Notes: generated by a model not told the origin, from the sequence alone. Positions 39,665-49,390 are shown, counted from the first letter of the stretch. The stretch is 64,000 nt of DNA from DATGEP01 sp035310125 (GCA_035310125.1 DATGEP010000248.1:43009-107008), one strand, 5' to 3'. Numbers and translations: made by a program.

Positions 39665-40804
39665 ATGGCAGACCACCGCGTCACAAGTGATGCGTACGCA
39701 GCGATACCACGCGCCAGCGTGGTCATCCCTACCTACAATCGCTGCGCCTCCTTGGAGCGTGTGTTACGCGCCCTTGGCCAGCAGACGGTAGCCCCGGCCA
39801 CCTTCGAGGTCGTGCTCGTGGCGGATGGCTGCACCGATAACACTGGCGCGATGTGCCGCCAGCTTGCGCCGGAGATGCCCTACGACCTCCGCGTGATCGA
39901 GCAGGAGAATGCTGGTCCCGCGGCCGCGCGCAATCGCGGCGTCTACGAGGCGCGTGCCGCCCTCATCGTCTTCATAGACGACGACGTCGTGCCGGATGAG
40001 CGTCTGATCGAGGGCCACCTGGCGGCGCATACCCGCGATGGTGAGGACAACATCGTCGCGCTTGGGCCGCTGCTGCCTCCGCTGGACACACGCCTGAATG
40101 CATGGGGTGCGTGGGAAGAGCGCTCGCTCTGTGGTCACTACGCCGCCATGCAAGCTGGACTCTGGCAGCCGACGTACCGGCAGTTTTATACCGGCAACGC
40201 CTCACTGTATAAGCGTCACATTCTGGCTGCTGGTGGGTTCAATACGCGGTTTCTGCGTGCTGAAGACATCGAGCTTGGCCTGCGCATGCGCGACCAGGGA
40301 TGCCAGTTCGTCTTCCTGCCGGAGGCGCGCGGCTGGCACTACGTGCATCGCACCTTCGCGAGCTGGGCACGCATGCCCGTCGCCTATGGCCACGCCTCCA
40401 TCACAATGGGTCGCAATCACCATACTGGTGAGGTCGCGAATCTGGCTCGCGAGTATGCGGGCCGCAATCTGCCCACACGCTTCTGCGTGCGCCTCTGCCT
40501 CGGGTCGCCCGCGCGCGTGGCGCTTGCCACGCACCTGCTGCACGCGCTGGCCGTCGCGAGCTGGACGTTACGCATCTCGGTCGTGACGTACGCGAGCTGC
40601 GGCATCCTCTATAACCTGCGCTACTATATGGGCCTGGCGAGCGAGCTGGGTGGCCGGCGCGCATTCTGGGACTGGATCCACGTCTCTCGCAGCGCGACTG
40701 GCAGCCCAGAAAGCTACGACACCCTGCTCGTTTTAACCGCGCGGCTGTTGGGGCATCAGTCAGGCGAACAACGTGAGCCGACTGAGCTGGGAGTGGGAGT
40801 ATGA
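39665..40804 (+). CDS. GT2-family glycosyltransferase
   Basis: 379-aa GT-A glycosyltransferase. ASVVIPTYNRCASLERVLRAL (nucleotide binding), VLVADGCTDNTG, NAGPAAARNRGVYEAR and VFIDDDVVPDE (DxD metal motif) form the catalytic core; later FYTGNASLYKRHILAAGGFNTRFLRAEDIELGLRM holds the acceptor-side EDxELG motif. The C-terminal 100 residues include a hydrophobic stretch, possibly a membrane anchor. ATG 39665 is used; ATG 39620 is in frame and equally weak. It overlaps the flippase gene by 4 nt (ATGA), tying it to polysaccharide assembly. Confidence 0.87.
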   Translation: MADHRVTSDAYAAIPRASVVIPTYNRCASLERVLRALGQQTVAPATFEVVLVADGCTDNTGAMCRQLAPEMPYDLRVIEQENAGPAAARNRGVYEARAALIVFIDDDVVPDERLIEGHLAAHTRDGEDNIVALGPLLPPLDTRLNAWGAWEERSLCGHYAAMQAGLWQPTYRQFYTGNASLYKRHILAAGGFNTRFLRAEDIELGLRMRDQGCQFVFLPEARGWHYVHRTFASWARMPVAYGHASITMGRNHHTGEVANLAREYAGRNLPTRFCVRLCLGSPARVALATHLLHALAVASWTLRISVVTYASCGILYNLRYYMGLASELGGRRAFWDWIHVSRSATGSPESYDTLLVLTARLLGHQSGEQREPTELGVGV

Positions 40805-42939
40805 GCCAGCATTCGTATGGCCGTGTCATACGCAATATCATCGCGCTGCTCATTACGCAGCTCGGCACCTGGACAATTACCCTGGTGCTGACGCTGGTGC
40901 TGCCACGCTATTTGGGTGTCCAGCTCTACGGCGTCTACGCCTTCGTCTTCTCCTTCGCGGGGTTCGTGGCCATCGGTATGAATCTGGGCATGGGCACCTA
41001 CCTGACCTGGCGCATCGCCCGGCACCCCGAGGAAGCCGGGAAACTCACGTTCAATGCGCTGATCATCCAGATACCGCTCGCCATCGTTTTTAGCTTGCTC
41101 GCCATCGAGGTCGTCTCACTGATGGATACCAGCCTGCTGGTGATTCATCTGATCGTGATTACGGCCGCGGGCGCCGCGGGCGCCGCCATGGTCGCCACCT
41201 GCGTTGCCGGCCTGGCTGGCCTGCAAAACATGCGGGTGCCGTCGTTCATCGGCCTGGGCTGCTCCGTCGCTGGAACCGCCGCAATCCTGATCGCCGTCCA
41301 CTTGAATGCCGACATCGTCGTGCTGGCCGCGTGCGGGCTCGGCGCGCAGGCGATAAGTCTGATATCAATGCTCCTGTATACGCAGGTCAAGCTGCACTTG
41401 TGGGGGCCGATAGACCTTCGGATCTGGCCTAAACTCATCCGGGGAGGCATGCCCTTCTTCGCATGGGCGGTTGTGCTGATGTTCTACGGACAGGTGGATA
41501 TCACCCTGACCAAGCTCCTGGCAGGCGATACCGTCGTCGGTTGGTATGCCGCCGCCAATCGCATCGTCTCCATTCCCGTATTCCTGCCCACCATCGTCGT
41601 CACAGCCATCCTGCCGGCGCTCTCGCACGAGCGCGTGCCCTCTTCACCCCGGTTTCGCGAGCTTGCCTCGCGCAGCATGCGGGTGGTAACGCTCGTCAGC
41701 ATCCCGGCCGCTGTCGGCACAGTGCTGCTCGCCAATCACCTCGTCTCGTTGCTGCGCTTCCCCACGACATTCAACCAGGTCGGCCCGTTGATTGTGATCC
41801 TGGGCATCAACATGCCGCTGATCGGACTGGATATGGTGCTGGGCACGGTGCTTATCGCGACAGGGCGCCAGAAAGCCTGGACCGGCGTAGGCATCATCTC
41901 GGCCATCTTCAATCCGCTCGCCAATCTCTGGGCGATTCCCTACACACAGCACCTGTATGGCAATGGTGCTATCGGCGCGGCCACTGTGACGCTGGCAACC
42001 GAATTTATCATGTTGCTGGGCGCGCTGGTGCTCCTTCCGCGCCCGCTTTTCACATGGTCCGATTTGGGCTATATCGTCCGTTGCCTGATAGCCGCGGCAC
42101 TCATGGTGCCAGCCGTCCGCGCGCTTGCCGGATACGGAACGCTCTCGATCGCGCTGGCGGTTACCTACGGCGCTGTCGTCTACACGATGGCGGCTTACAT
42201 CCTGCGCCTCATCACGAATAACGACGTCCGGGGCGTGACACAAGTCATTCAGGCGCGTCTAGGCGCGAATGGTACCCAGCTCGATGGCCGGATGGTGGCG
42301 GATAGCGCGCTCCGCATGCTCTCCAACGTACAGAACGCGGCGCAGACCGCCGCCGGACGCATCAAAACGATCTCGCGCCCGCTTGCCAGTGGAGCGGCCT
42401 ATGTGATGGGCAGCATCTCGCAGCCCCTCGCGGTCGCGGCGCGGCAAACAGCGCTTCGCGTGGGCGGCGCCATCTCGCGGCCCCTGGGCGCTTCCGGTCG
42501 AAGCACGGACAGGCCCGCCAGCGTCGGATCCATAGCCAGCGCCGACCCACCTATGCTGCCGCAATTCGGGAGTCGCACTGGCGCCGAAGCCAACCCATCC
42601 GGAATACCTCCCTGGGGGCTGCCCGCCACGGCTCCGCTGCCGTCGCTCGCGGAGGTGCTGGCGCAAGCCACCGCCGACGATGACGGCGATGGCTTGGACC
42701 AGGACGAAGAAGCGCGCCGCACATCGCCGCCTGAGTGGCCCAAGCCACCTACGCCTGGGCGCGCAACGACGAACGGGCACGACACCCACTCACACGACAC
42801 CCACTCACGTGGAGCAAACTCACGCCCGAAAAAAACCAAACCGAGCGTGCCAGCGCCAGCGCCGGTGCGGTCGCGGGTGAGCACCGATCTTCCTGGCAGA
42901 GTTCCCAAATGGTCACCACATACCGGCTCTGAGGGTTGA
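40801..42939 (+). CDS. Wzx-type polysaccharide flippase with long C-terminal tail
   Basis: 712 aa. Residues 1-475 are a MATE/MOP-fold flippase with about 14 helices (YGRVIRNIIALLITQLGTWTITLVLTLVLPRYLG as the first), expected to move lipid-linked oligosaccharide repeats across the membrane. The last 235 residues are a hydrophilic, Pro/Thr/Ser-rich cytoplasmic tail with an acidic patch (DDDGDGLDQDEE) and DTHSHDTHS repeats; ordinary Wzx proteins end at about 420-500 aa. The tail may be a docking region. The start overlaps the upstream GT2 stop. It matches the Wzy and Wzz genes of the opposite arm. Confidence 0.88.
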   Translation: MSQHSYGRVIRNIIALLITQLGTWTITLVLTLVLPRYLGVQLYGVYAFVFSFAGFVAIGMNLGMGTYLTWRIARHPEEAGKLTFNALIIQIPLAIVFSLLAIEVVSLMDTSLLVIHLIVITAAGAAGAAMVATCVAGLAGLQNMRVPSFIGLGCSVAGTAAILIAVHLNADIVVLAACGLGAQAISLISMLLYTQVKLHLWGPIDLRIWPKLIRGGMPFFAWAVVLMFYGQVDITLTKLLAGDTVVGWYAAANRIVSIPVFLPTIVVTAILPALSHERVPSSPRFRELASRSMRVVTLVSIPAAVGTVLLANHLVSLLRFPTTFNQVGPLIVILGINMPLIGLDMVLGTVLIATGRQKAWTGVGIISAIFNPLANLWAIPYTQHLYGNGAIGAATVTLATEFIMLLGALVLLPRPLFTWSDLGYIVRCLIAAALMVPAVRALAGYGTLSIALAVTYGAVVYTMAAYILRLITNNDVRGVTQVIQARLGANGTQLDGRMVADSALRMLSNVQNAAQTAAGRIKTISRPLASGAAYVMGSISQPLAVAARQTALRVGGAISRPLGASGRSTDRPASVGSIASADPPMLPQFGSRTGAEANPSGIPPWGLPATAPLPSLAEVLAQATADDDGDGLDQDEEARRTSPPEWPKPPTPGRATTNGHDTHSHDTHSRGANSRPKKTKPSVPAPAPVRSRVSTDLPGRVPKWSPHTGSEG

Positions 42940-43008
42940 GCGGCGTCCCACGACATAGAAGCGAACATTTATCACCATGCATTTACGGATGGGAGACGGT
43001 AGCAGACC

Positions 43009-43998
43009 ATGAGCAGCGATGCGAGTACCGAGACGATCTACACCGCGACTTCGGAGACAGAGCGGCCTCCTCGTTTCACAGCTACATCTGTGTCGGTCGT
43101 CATCTGCACACGCGACCGGCCGGATACGATTGTCCGCGCCGTCGAGAGCGTCATGCGCCAGACGTACGAGCGCTTCGACATTCTCATCGTGGATCAAAGC
43201 CGGACGGAAGACACCCGGCGGCTCATCGAAGGTCTGATGGCGCGCTGCACGCACCTGCACTATCTACACCTCGACCAGGCAGGTCTCTCGCGTGCCTACA
43301 ACGCCGGGATCCGCCACACGACGGGCGAGCTGCTGGCGTTCACCGACGACGACTGCGTCACGCCTGATGGCTGGCTGGAAACACTTGCACGGCGCTTCGC
43401 GGAGCAGCCGGATGTTGCGCTGCTCTACGGTCAGGTGATGCTGCCACCAGAGCTTGCCACCACCGGTACGCCCGGCGGCACGATCCCCACGCTCCACATT
43501 CCGCGACGGCAACGGCTCAGCCTGCGGGAAGGCTTCAAGGTGTTCGGCATGGGGGCAAACTTCGCCGCGCGCCGCGCGATCTGCGAGCAGATCGGCGGCT
43601 TCGACGAGATTCTCGGCGGCGGCGGCCCGCTCAAGTCATCACAGGACTTCGATTTTGCGTACCGGATATACCGCGCCGGAAGTGCTATCCTGCTCGATCC
43701 AGAGGTCGTCGTCTATCACTACGGCTTCCGCTCGCAGGCCGAATGGCCCGCAACCCTCAAAGCGTATGGCGTTGGCGATGGCGCGTTCTACTTCAAGCAC
43801 GTACGTGCCGGCGATCTCTACGCCACCGGGCTGCTGGCGCGCGTCCTCTTCGTGAACGCCGCGCGCGAGCTCAAGCATACCGTCGTGCCTGGACCCCATG
43901 GCGCACAATGGACCTACGTGCGCAACGTCGTCCGCGGCATGTATGACTCGCTGAAGTTCGGCGTTGATCGGCGGCAACGGCGCTACTACGCGCGATGA
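43009..43998 (+). CDS. GT2-family glycosyltransferase
   Basis: 329-aa GT-A enzyme. Core motifs: SVVICTRDRPDTIVRAVESV, LIVDQS, AGLSRAYNAGIRHT, LAFTDDDCVTPDGWLE (DDD metal site) and GFDEILGGGGPLKSSQDFDFAYRI (ED-like acceptor motif). About 30 N-terminal residues precede the domain. ATG 43009 is chosen; upstream pairing is weak. It follows the flippase by 69 bp and probably adds one residue to the repeat unit. Confidence 0.87.
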   Translation: MSSDASTETIYTATSETERPPRFTATSVSVVICTRDRPDTIVRAVESVMRQTYERFDILIVDQSRTEDTRRLIEGLMARCTHLHYLHLDQAGLSRAYNAGIRHTTGELLAFTDDDCVTPDGWLETLARRFAEQPDVALLYGQVMLPPELATTGTPGGTIPTLHIPRRQRLSLREGFKVFGMGANFAARRAICEQIGGFDEILGGGGPLKSSQDFDFAYRIYRAGSAILLDPEVVVYHYGFRSQAEWPATLKAYGVGDGAFYFKHVRAGDLYATGLLARVLFVNAARELKHTVVPGPHGAQWTYVRNVVRGMYDSLKFGVDRRQRRYYAR

Positions 43999-44046
43999 TC
44001 CTTCGATAATTCTTTCGTTGGGGCAGTAGTTGGGAGCAGACTTTTC

Positions 44047-45423
44047 ATGGCGCAACGCATTGTTATTATCGGCGCGGGACCAGTCGGGCTGGGAGCCGGA
44101 TACCGCCTGCAAGAGCTGGGATATACGAACTGGGCCATCTATGAGCGACATCCCTATATTGGCGGGCTGGCGACCAGTTTTCAGGACGATGCCGGCTTCA
44201 CCTATGACATCGGCGGTCACGTCATGTTCTCGCACTATCCCTACTTCGATCGGCTGGTGGATACGCTGCTCGGCGACGACTACACCGACATCATGCGCGA
44301 GAGCTGGGTTTGGATGATGGACCGCTGGATTCCCTATCCCTTCCAGAACAACATCCGCCACCTGCCGCCAGAAGCGTTGCTCGAATGCCTCAATGGTCTG
44401 ATTGACGCGCGCGACGTAGACCCGCGCGAAACACGCAACTTCGGTGAGTGGACGGACGCCATCTTCGGGAGCGGCATCGCGCGCCACTTCATGCGCCCGT
44501 ACAACTTCAAGGTCTGGGCGCACCCCCTCGAAATGATGAGCAAAGAGTGGATGGCCGAGCGCGTCAGTGTCATTGATCTCAAGCGCATCCTCAAGAACGT
44601 CGTCATGCAGCATGACGAGGTGAGCTGGGGACCCAACAACACATTCAAGTACCCCCTGCGTGGCGGCACCGGCGGACTCTATGGCCGCTTTGAGCCGTAC
44701 ATCCACGAGCATCTGCATCTCAACCGGGCGCTGGTCGGAGTAGACGTGGAAGCGAAGCGCGTCTACTTTGCCGACGGCACGGAAGACGCTTACGATGTGC
44801 TCATCTCCGCCGTCCCGATTCCTGAGCTGCTCAAGATGCTGCGCCCCGCCCCCAGCACCCAGCTCGACGAGGCGTCGGGCCTGCACAACAGCCACGGCCT
44901 GGTGGTCGGCGTAGGCGTGGCGCGGCCCTGCCCCAGCGAAAAATGTTGGATCTACTTCCCCGAAGAGAGCGCGCCGTTCTACCGCGTGACGTACCTCTCG
45001 AACTATTCGCCACACATTGCCCCAGAGGGACACTTCCTCCTGCTGACGGAAACGTCCTACTCCGATTTCAAGCGCGAAGACAAGGCGACCATCGTGGATC
45101 GCGTCGTAGAGGGACTCATCGCGACGAAGATGCTCGAACCCGAGGACCGCAACCGCATCGCCGCGACCTACACCATAGACGTGGACTACTTCTACCCCAT
45201 TCCCTCCCTATCTCGCGATAAGGCCCTCGCTGCCATTCAGCCGTATCTGCTACACCACAACATCTACTCGCGCGGCCGTTTCGGCGCGTGGGAATACGAG
45301 ATTGGCAACATGGACCACTCCGTCATGCAGGGCGTCGAGGCCGTCAACCACATCGTGCTTGCCGAGCCGGAAACCACCTGGATTCCCCCCCGTCCAACCG
45401 CCATCCCCTCGATATCCCTCTAG
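44047..45423 (+). CDS. FAD-dependent amine-oxidase/UDP-galactopyranose mutase-like protein
   Basis: 458 aa. The dinucleotide fold IVIIGAGPVGLGAGYRL, the ERHPYIGGLA motif after it, and the GGHVMFSHYPYFDRLVDTLLG segment match the NAD(P)/FAD-binding protoporphyrinogen-oxidase-like family found in polysaccharide loci, related to UGM. The C-terminal GRFGAWEYEIGNMDHSVMQGVEAV is the closing FAD-contact region. UGM converts pyranose to furanose sugar nucleotides; a similar ring-contraction or oxidation of a sugar precursor is plausible here, but the catalytic details differ. Confidence 0.78.
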   Translation: MAQRIVIIGAGPVGLGAGYRLQELGYTNWAIYERHPYIGGLATSFQDDAGFTYDIGGHVMFSHYPYFDRLVDTLLGDDYTDIMRESWVWMMDRWIPYPFQNNIRHLPPEALLECLNGLIDARDVDPRETRNFGEWTDAIFGSGIARHFMRPYNFKVWAHPLEMMSKEWMAERVSVIDLKRILKNVVMQHDEVSWGPNNTFKYPLRGGTGGLYGRFEPYIHEHLHLNRALVGVDVEAKRVYFADGTEDAYDVLISAVPIPELLKMLRPAPSTQLDEASGLHNSHGLVVGVGVARPCPSEKCWIYFPEESAPFYRVTYLSNYSPHIAPEGHFLLLTETSYSDFKREDKATIVDRVVEGLIATKMLEPEDRNRIAATYTIDVDYFYPIPSLSRDKALAAIQPYLLHHNIYSRGRFGAWEYEIGNMDHSVMQGVEAVNHIVLAEPETTWIPPRPTAIPSISL

Positions 45424-45458
45424 GTTCACCGTTCTTGGCAGATTAGGGAACACAACGT

Positions 45459-46118
45459 ATGATGCTTGAGCAGGATACATCGTCGTCGACCCATGCACCC
45501 GGGCCGGTATCTGAGGCGGAGCCAATGGCACAGGATCTGAATATGCGCGCGGCGAGCGAGCTACGGCGCCTGCTGCGGGGCGATGTTCGCATGCTCAAGC
45601 CGCTGATCTTGAAGACACTAGAAATCGTCAATGGGCGCTATACTCTGCGCAAGTGCTCGTCAGTCGGCCACTACGTCCGCGTCACTGCGCGCCCCTATGT
45701 GTACAATCGCGGAACCATCGCCATTGGCGACCGCGTCATTATCCGCAATGAGACTGTTCGCTGTGAGCTGGTGGCCGCGCACGGGGCGCACCTGGAAATC
45801 GGTCCGCGCACGTGGGTGGGCTATGGCTGCTCCATCGCCGCGCAGCGCAGCATCCGCATCGGCGCGGATTGCCACATTGGCCCCTTCACCAACATCCTCG
45901 ACAACGACTACCACGATGTCTACGATCACCACACCAAACCGGAATCGCGCCCCGTCACCATCGGGAACAACGTCTGGATCGGCACCCGCGTCATCATCCT
46001 ACCGGGCGTGACCATTGGCGAGGGCGCGGTCATCGGCGCTGGCGCTGTCGTCACGCGCGATGTCCCGCCCCGCAGTGTCGCCGCCGGCAATCCCGCGCGG
46101 GTGCTGCGCACGCTTTGA
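45459..46118 (+). CDS. Left-handed beta-helix acyltransferase
   Basis: 219 aa. Hexapeptide repeats dominate residues 80-215 (IAIGDRVIIRNET, LEIGPRTWVGYGCSI, IRIGADCHIGPFTNI, VTIGNNVWIGTRVIILPGVTIGEGAVIGAGAVVTRDVPP). A catalytic His is likely in LDNDYHDVYDHH. WcaF/maltose-O-acetyltransferase-like. ATG 45459 has AGGGAA 10 nt upstream. It probably acetylates a sugar of the exopolysaccharide. It lies 35 bp after the UGM-like gene and 16 bp before fkbH. Confidence 0.88.
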   Translation: MMLEQDTSSSTHAPGPVSEAEPMAQDLNMRAASELRRLLRGDVRMLKPLILKTLEIVNGRYTLRKCSSVGHYVRVTARPYVYNRGTIAIGDRVIIRNETVRCELVAAHGAHLEIGPRTWVGYGCSIAAQRSIRIGADCHIGPFTNILDNDYHDVYDHHTKPESRPVTIGNNVWIGTRVIILPGVTIGEGAVIGAGAVVTRDVPPRSVAAGNPARVLRTL

Positions 46119-46134
46119 AAATGGATCAGTCACC

Positions 46135-48351
46135 ATGGATCTCGGACTTTCCCTACACATCGCCGACTATTACCTCAAGCAGCGCCGCCTTGACGACGTG
46201 CGCGCCACGCTGGACTCGTTGACACCGCCGGATGTCCCCCGCGAGCGCGAAGAGCTTGCCGCTGTTTGGGCGCGGCTGGCTCACGCCTACATAATGCGCC
46301 GCAAGACCGATCTCGCCGAACAAGCGCTCGCTCAGTCGCGGGCGCTCGCCAGCACCACCGAGGCTGAGCGCGCCGCCGCGCTGCTGGCCGCCGCGCGCGG
46401 GACACATAGCGAATCCGCCGCGCATTGGCGGCATGTCGTCGCCGCGCTCCCACAGGACGGCTCCGCCTGGCTCGCGCTCGCCCGCGAGCATAGCGCCGCC
46501 GGGCAGCCAGCCGAGGCAGCAACGGCATATCTGCGTGCCGCCCGCGTGGACCCCTCGCACGCTACCGTCCTCACCATCGCGGAGCGGCTGGCCGCGCTGG
46601 CGCCATCACTGCCTGAGCCGCCGGCCGCTTCCCGCGTGCGCATCGCCATCCTCGGCTCCTCAACACTGGATCATGTGCAGAGTTATCTGGAGGTCGCCTG
46701 CCGCCAGGCCGGCCTCACCCCCACCTTCTACCTCGGTCCCTTCGGTCAGTATGCGCAGGACATTCTGAACGATGCCGGCCCGCTTTATGCCTTCGCCCCC
46801 GATGTCATTATCCTCGCTATCCACGGAAGCACGCTCTTCCCCGAGATCTACAACGCCCCCTTCGATCTCGATGTCGCTTCACGTCGCGCGGCGGCCGCCA
46901 ACGTGGTGGAGCGCGTCGCTGATCTGCTCCATGAGCTGACGAAACGCACCAACGCGCACGTCCTCTTGCATACCTTCGCCACGCCGCAATATTCCCCGCT
47001 CGGCACTCTAGACTTGAGCGATCCCTTTGGCCAGACGGCTATCTTTCAAGCCATCAACAGCGGGCTGGCCGAGCGTGTGCGCCACGACTTTTCTTCAGTG
47101 CATCTGATAGACGAAGACCGCGTCTATGGGCGTGCTGGCAAGCGCACCGTCACCGACCCGCGCATGTGGTATCTCGCGCGCATCGGCATCGGCGAGGGCG
47201 CCCTGGCCGCGCTCGCCGACGAATACATGCGCTTCCTCACCGCCATCACCGCCCGCTCGCGCAAGTGCCTCGTCCTTGACCTGGACAACACGCTCTGGGG
47301 CGGCGTCGTCGGCGAAGATGGACCGCACGGCGTCGCACTCGGCCAGGAGGCGCCCGGCAACGCCTATGTCGCCTTCCAGGAAGCCATCCTGAGCCTTTGG
47401 AAGCGCGGCGTCATCCTTGCCGTGAATAGCAAGAACAACGAAGCCGACGCGATGGAGGTGCTGGAGCGTCACCCGGACATGGTGCTGCGTCCCAGCCATT
47501 TCGCCGCCTTGCGCATCAACTGGCAGGATAAAGCATCCAACCTCATCTCCATAGCAGAGGAGCTCAACATCGGATTGGATAGCCTCGTTTTTGTGGATGA
47601 TAATCCCGCTGAGTGCGCGCTTGTCCGCTCCCGCCTGCCTGAAGTGCTGACGGTGGAGCTGCCGGACGATCCAGCACTCTATCGCGGCGTGCTGCTCGGT
47701 CTCATCGCCTTTGATACGCTCACCCTCACCGACGAAGACCGCGAGCGTGGCCGGCTCTACGCCCAGCGCCGCGAGCGCCAGGAGTGGGAATCGCGTACAT
47801 CAGGCTCGCTGGACGAGTACCTGAGCGAGTTGGGGATCGTCGTCGAGATGGCTCCCGCCGATGCCTTTGCCATCCCGCGCATCGCCCAGCTGATCGGCAA
47901 AACCAACCAGTTCAACCTCACCACGCGCCGCCACAATGAGGCATCTGTCCGTGCATTTGCCGACTCACCGGCTTCTGGCGTATACAGCATACGAGTGCGT
48001 GACCGCTTCGGAGATTCCGGCCTCACCGGCGTCGCTATCGTGCGCAAGCAGCCTGACGTCTGGGAAGTGGACACGCTGCTGCTCAGCTGTCGTGTGCTGG
48101 GGCGCGGCGTCGAAACCGCGATGCTCAGCGTCCTCGTGGACGCCGCGAAGGCGAGCGGCGCCAACACGCTGCGCGGCGATTTCATCCGCACCGCCAAAAA
48201 CGCGCCCGCCGCGGACTTTTACCCGCGCCACGGCTTCGCACGGGTGGAAGAGCGCGGCGAGACGCAGACATGGTCGCTGGATCTGCGCACAGGCAGCGTT
48301 ACCGCACCCTCCTGGCTGGCGTTGTCGGTGCCCGCGCCCGCCCAATCGTGA
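46135..48351 (+). CDS. FkbH-like protein (HAD-IIIC phosphatase/glyceryl-ACP synthase type)
   Basis: 738 aa. Residues 1-160 are helical TPR-like repeats; 165-370 an SGNH-like region (RIAILGSSTLDHVQSYLE); 378-520 the HAD domain with Asp382 and Asp384 in LDLDNTLWGGVVGEDG, NSKNNEADA and FVDDNPAE; 580-720 a GNAT-like domain (LIGKTNQFNLTTRRH, LLSCRVLGRGVE). FkbH proteins move the glyceryl group of 1,3-bisphosphoglycerate to a carrier protein. The ACP gene 24 bp downstream is the obvious partner, so a glycerate-derived substituent on the polysaccharide is likely. ATG 46135 is chosen; the site before it is weak. Confidence 0.9.
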   Translation: MDLGLSLHIADYYLKQRRLDDVRATLDSLTPPDVPREREELAAVWARLAHAYIMRRKTDLAEQALAQSRALASTTEAERAAALLAAARGTHSESAAHWRHVVAALPQDGSAWLALAREHSAAGQPAEAATAYLRAARVDPSHATVLTIAERLAALAPSLPEPPAASRVRIAILGSSTLDHVQSYLEVACRQAGLTPTFYLGPFGQYAQDILNDAGPLYAFAPDVIILAIHGSTLFPEIYNAPFDLDVASRRAAAANVVERVADLLHELTKRTNAHVLLHTFATPQYSPLGTLDLSDPFGQTAIFQAINSGLAERVRHDFSSVHLIDEDRVYGRAGKRTVTDPRMWYLARIGIGEGALAALADEYMRFLTAITARSRKCLVLDLDNTLWGGVVGEDGPHGVALGQEAPGNAYVAFQEAILSLWKRGVILAVNSKNNEADAMEVLERHPDMVLRPSHFAALRINWQDKASNLISIAEELNIGLDSLVFVDDNPAECALVRSRLPEVLTVELPDDPALYRGVLLGLIAFDTLTLTDEDRERGRLYAQRRERQEWESRTSGSLDEYLSELGIVVEMAPADAFAIPRIAQLIGKTNQFNLTTRRHNEASVRAFADSPASGVYSIRVRDRFGDSGLTGVAIVRKQPDVWEVDTLLLSCRVLGRGVETAMLSVLVDAAKASGANTLRGDFIRTAKNAPAADFYPRHGFARVEERGETQTWSLDLRTGSVTAPSWLALSVPAPAQS

Positions 48352-48375
48352 CCTGATCCCGAAAGAGGAAACCAC

Positions 48376-48621
48376 GTGGACGATATTCTCGAAGAGCGCA
48401 TTTGTGAAGTCGTCGCCCGCACGTTCGGTGTGGACGAACAGGACGTAGACGGCGATACCACCGCCCAGACACTTGGCTCCTGGACCTCTCTGGCCCACCT
48501 GCGTCTGCTCACCAATCTCCAGGACGCCTTCGGTGTGCGCTTCACCATGGCGGAAATGACGAACATGACCAGCGTTCGCGCCATCGAGCAGACACTCGCT
48601 GCCAAAGGCGTCTCCGCCTAG
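48376..48621 (+). CDS. Acyl carrier protein partner of FkbH
   Basis: 81 aa. ILEERICEVVARTFGVDEQDV is helix 1, and LGSWTSLAHLRLLTNLQDAFGVRFT carries the phosphopantetheine serine (Ser38 in WTSLAHL, the variant of DSL common to FkbH-linked ACPs). Start GTG 48376 with AGAGGAA 8 nt upstream. Last gene of the plus-strand EPS arm; it ends 6 bp from a convergent acyltransferase gene. Confidence 0.9.
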   Translation: MDDILEERICEVVARTFGVDEQDVDGDTTAQTLGSWTSLAHLRLLTNLQDAFGVRFTMAEMTNMTSVRAIEQTLAAKGVSA

Positions 48622-48627
48622 CGCCCG

Positions 48628-49287
48628 CTACTCATCCTGCCACGGCAATTCCTGCTGTGGCTGCGCGGGGTTGCTCGACACCAGCATATTTGGCGGCACG
48701 CTCTCCGTCACCACGGCCCCCGCGCTGATGACAGACCCACGTCCGAGAGTCACTCCCGGCAGAATGATCGCGCCTACGCCAACCCAGACGCCGTCCTCGA
48801 TAACTACTGGGCGCCGAATCACGTTCGGATTCATGCGCTGTGATGCCGGCCCCAGCAAATGCGTGCTCGTAAAGATCGAAACGTTCGGTCCCAGGGACAC
48901 ATTGCGCCCCAACGTAATGGTTTCGTCCAGATTGAACAGCGGCCGGTAGCCAATCAAGCAGCCCGCGCCGATACTCAGCCGGCGATAGGCTCCCCGCCCT
49001 CCACCGATCACCGTCACCGCGCCGGTGAACGAGACGCGCTCCGCGATCCGAAAGCCCACCCGCCGGTAGATGGCCGCCCGAAACGTCGCGAGCGACATCG
49101 GCGCGATCAGCCGGCACACCATGTTCGCGGCTCGAAGGCGCACGTGGGCCTCGTCGCGAGCAATTCGCAGCTCTTCCCGAATGCGGCGGGTCCGCGATGG
49201 GCGTGCCGCACCTTGCGCCTGCTTCGCTTCGTCTGTGGAGGCAGCCGCCGCCGCTTCCCGTCGAGTATGTGTAGGTGTTGTGCTCAT
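48628..49287 (-). CDS. Left-handed beta-helix acyltransferase
   Basis: 219 aa. About 65 charged N-terminal residues, then hexapeptide repeats (LSIGAGCLIGYRPLFNLDE, ITLGRNVSLGPNVSIFTSTHL, VVIEDGVWVGVGAIILPGVTLGRGSVISAGAVVTESVPP). WcaF/NodL-like acetyl- or acyltransferase. ATG 49287 has GGTGGA 7 nt upstream; TTG and GTG codons further upstream are also open. It could use acetyl-CoA or the acyl group of the neighbouring ACP; the latter is speculation from position. Last gene of the minus EPS arm. Confidence 0.86.
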   Translation of the reverse strand: MSTTPTHTRREAAAAASTDEAKQAQGAARPSRTRRIREELRIARDEAHVRLRAANMVCRLIAPMSLATFRAAIYRRVGFRIAERVSFTGAVTVIGGGRGAYRRLSIGAGCLIGYRPLFNLDETITLGRNVSLGPNVSIFTSTHLLGPASQRMNPNVIRRPVVIEDGVWVGVGAIILPGVTLGRGSVISAGAVVTESVPPNMLVSSNPAQPQQELPWQDE

Positions 49288-49390
49288 CGAAGTATCCACC
49301 AATTCATTTCATGTTTTTGGATTGGCCCATATCCCGCGCCCGGTTGAAGATAGTCGCGCGCCATCAGATCGCGATACGCGCCATGTGTAT

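Noticed and set aside
42774..42812. ACACCCACTC tandem repeats as a CRISPR or VNTR
   Set aside because: Two or three short in-frame copies inside the flippase tail; no spacers and no cas genes.
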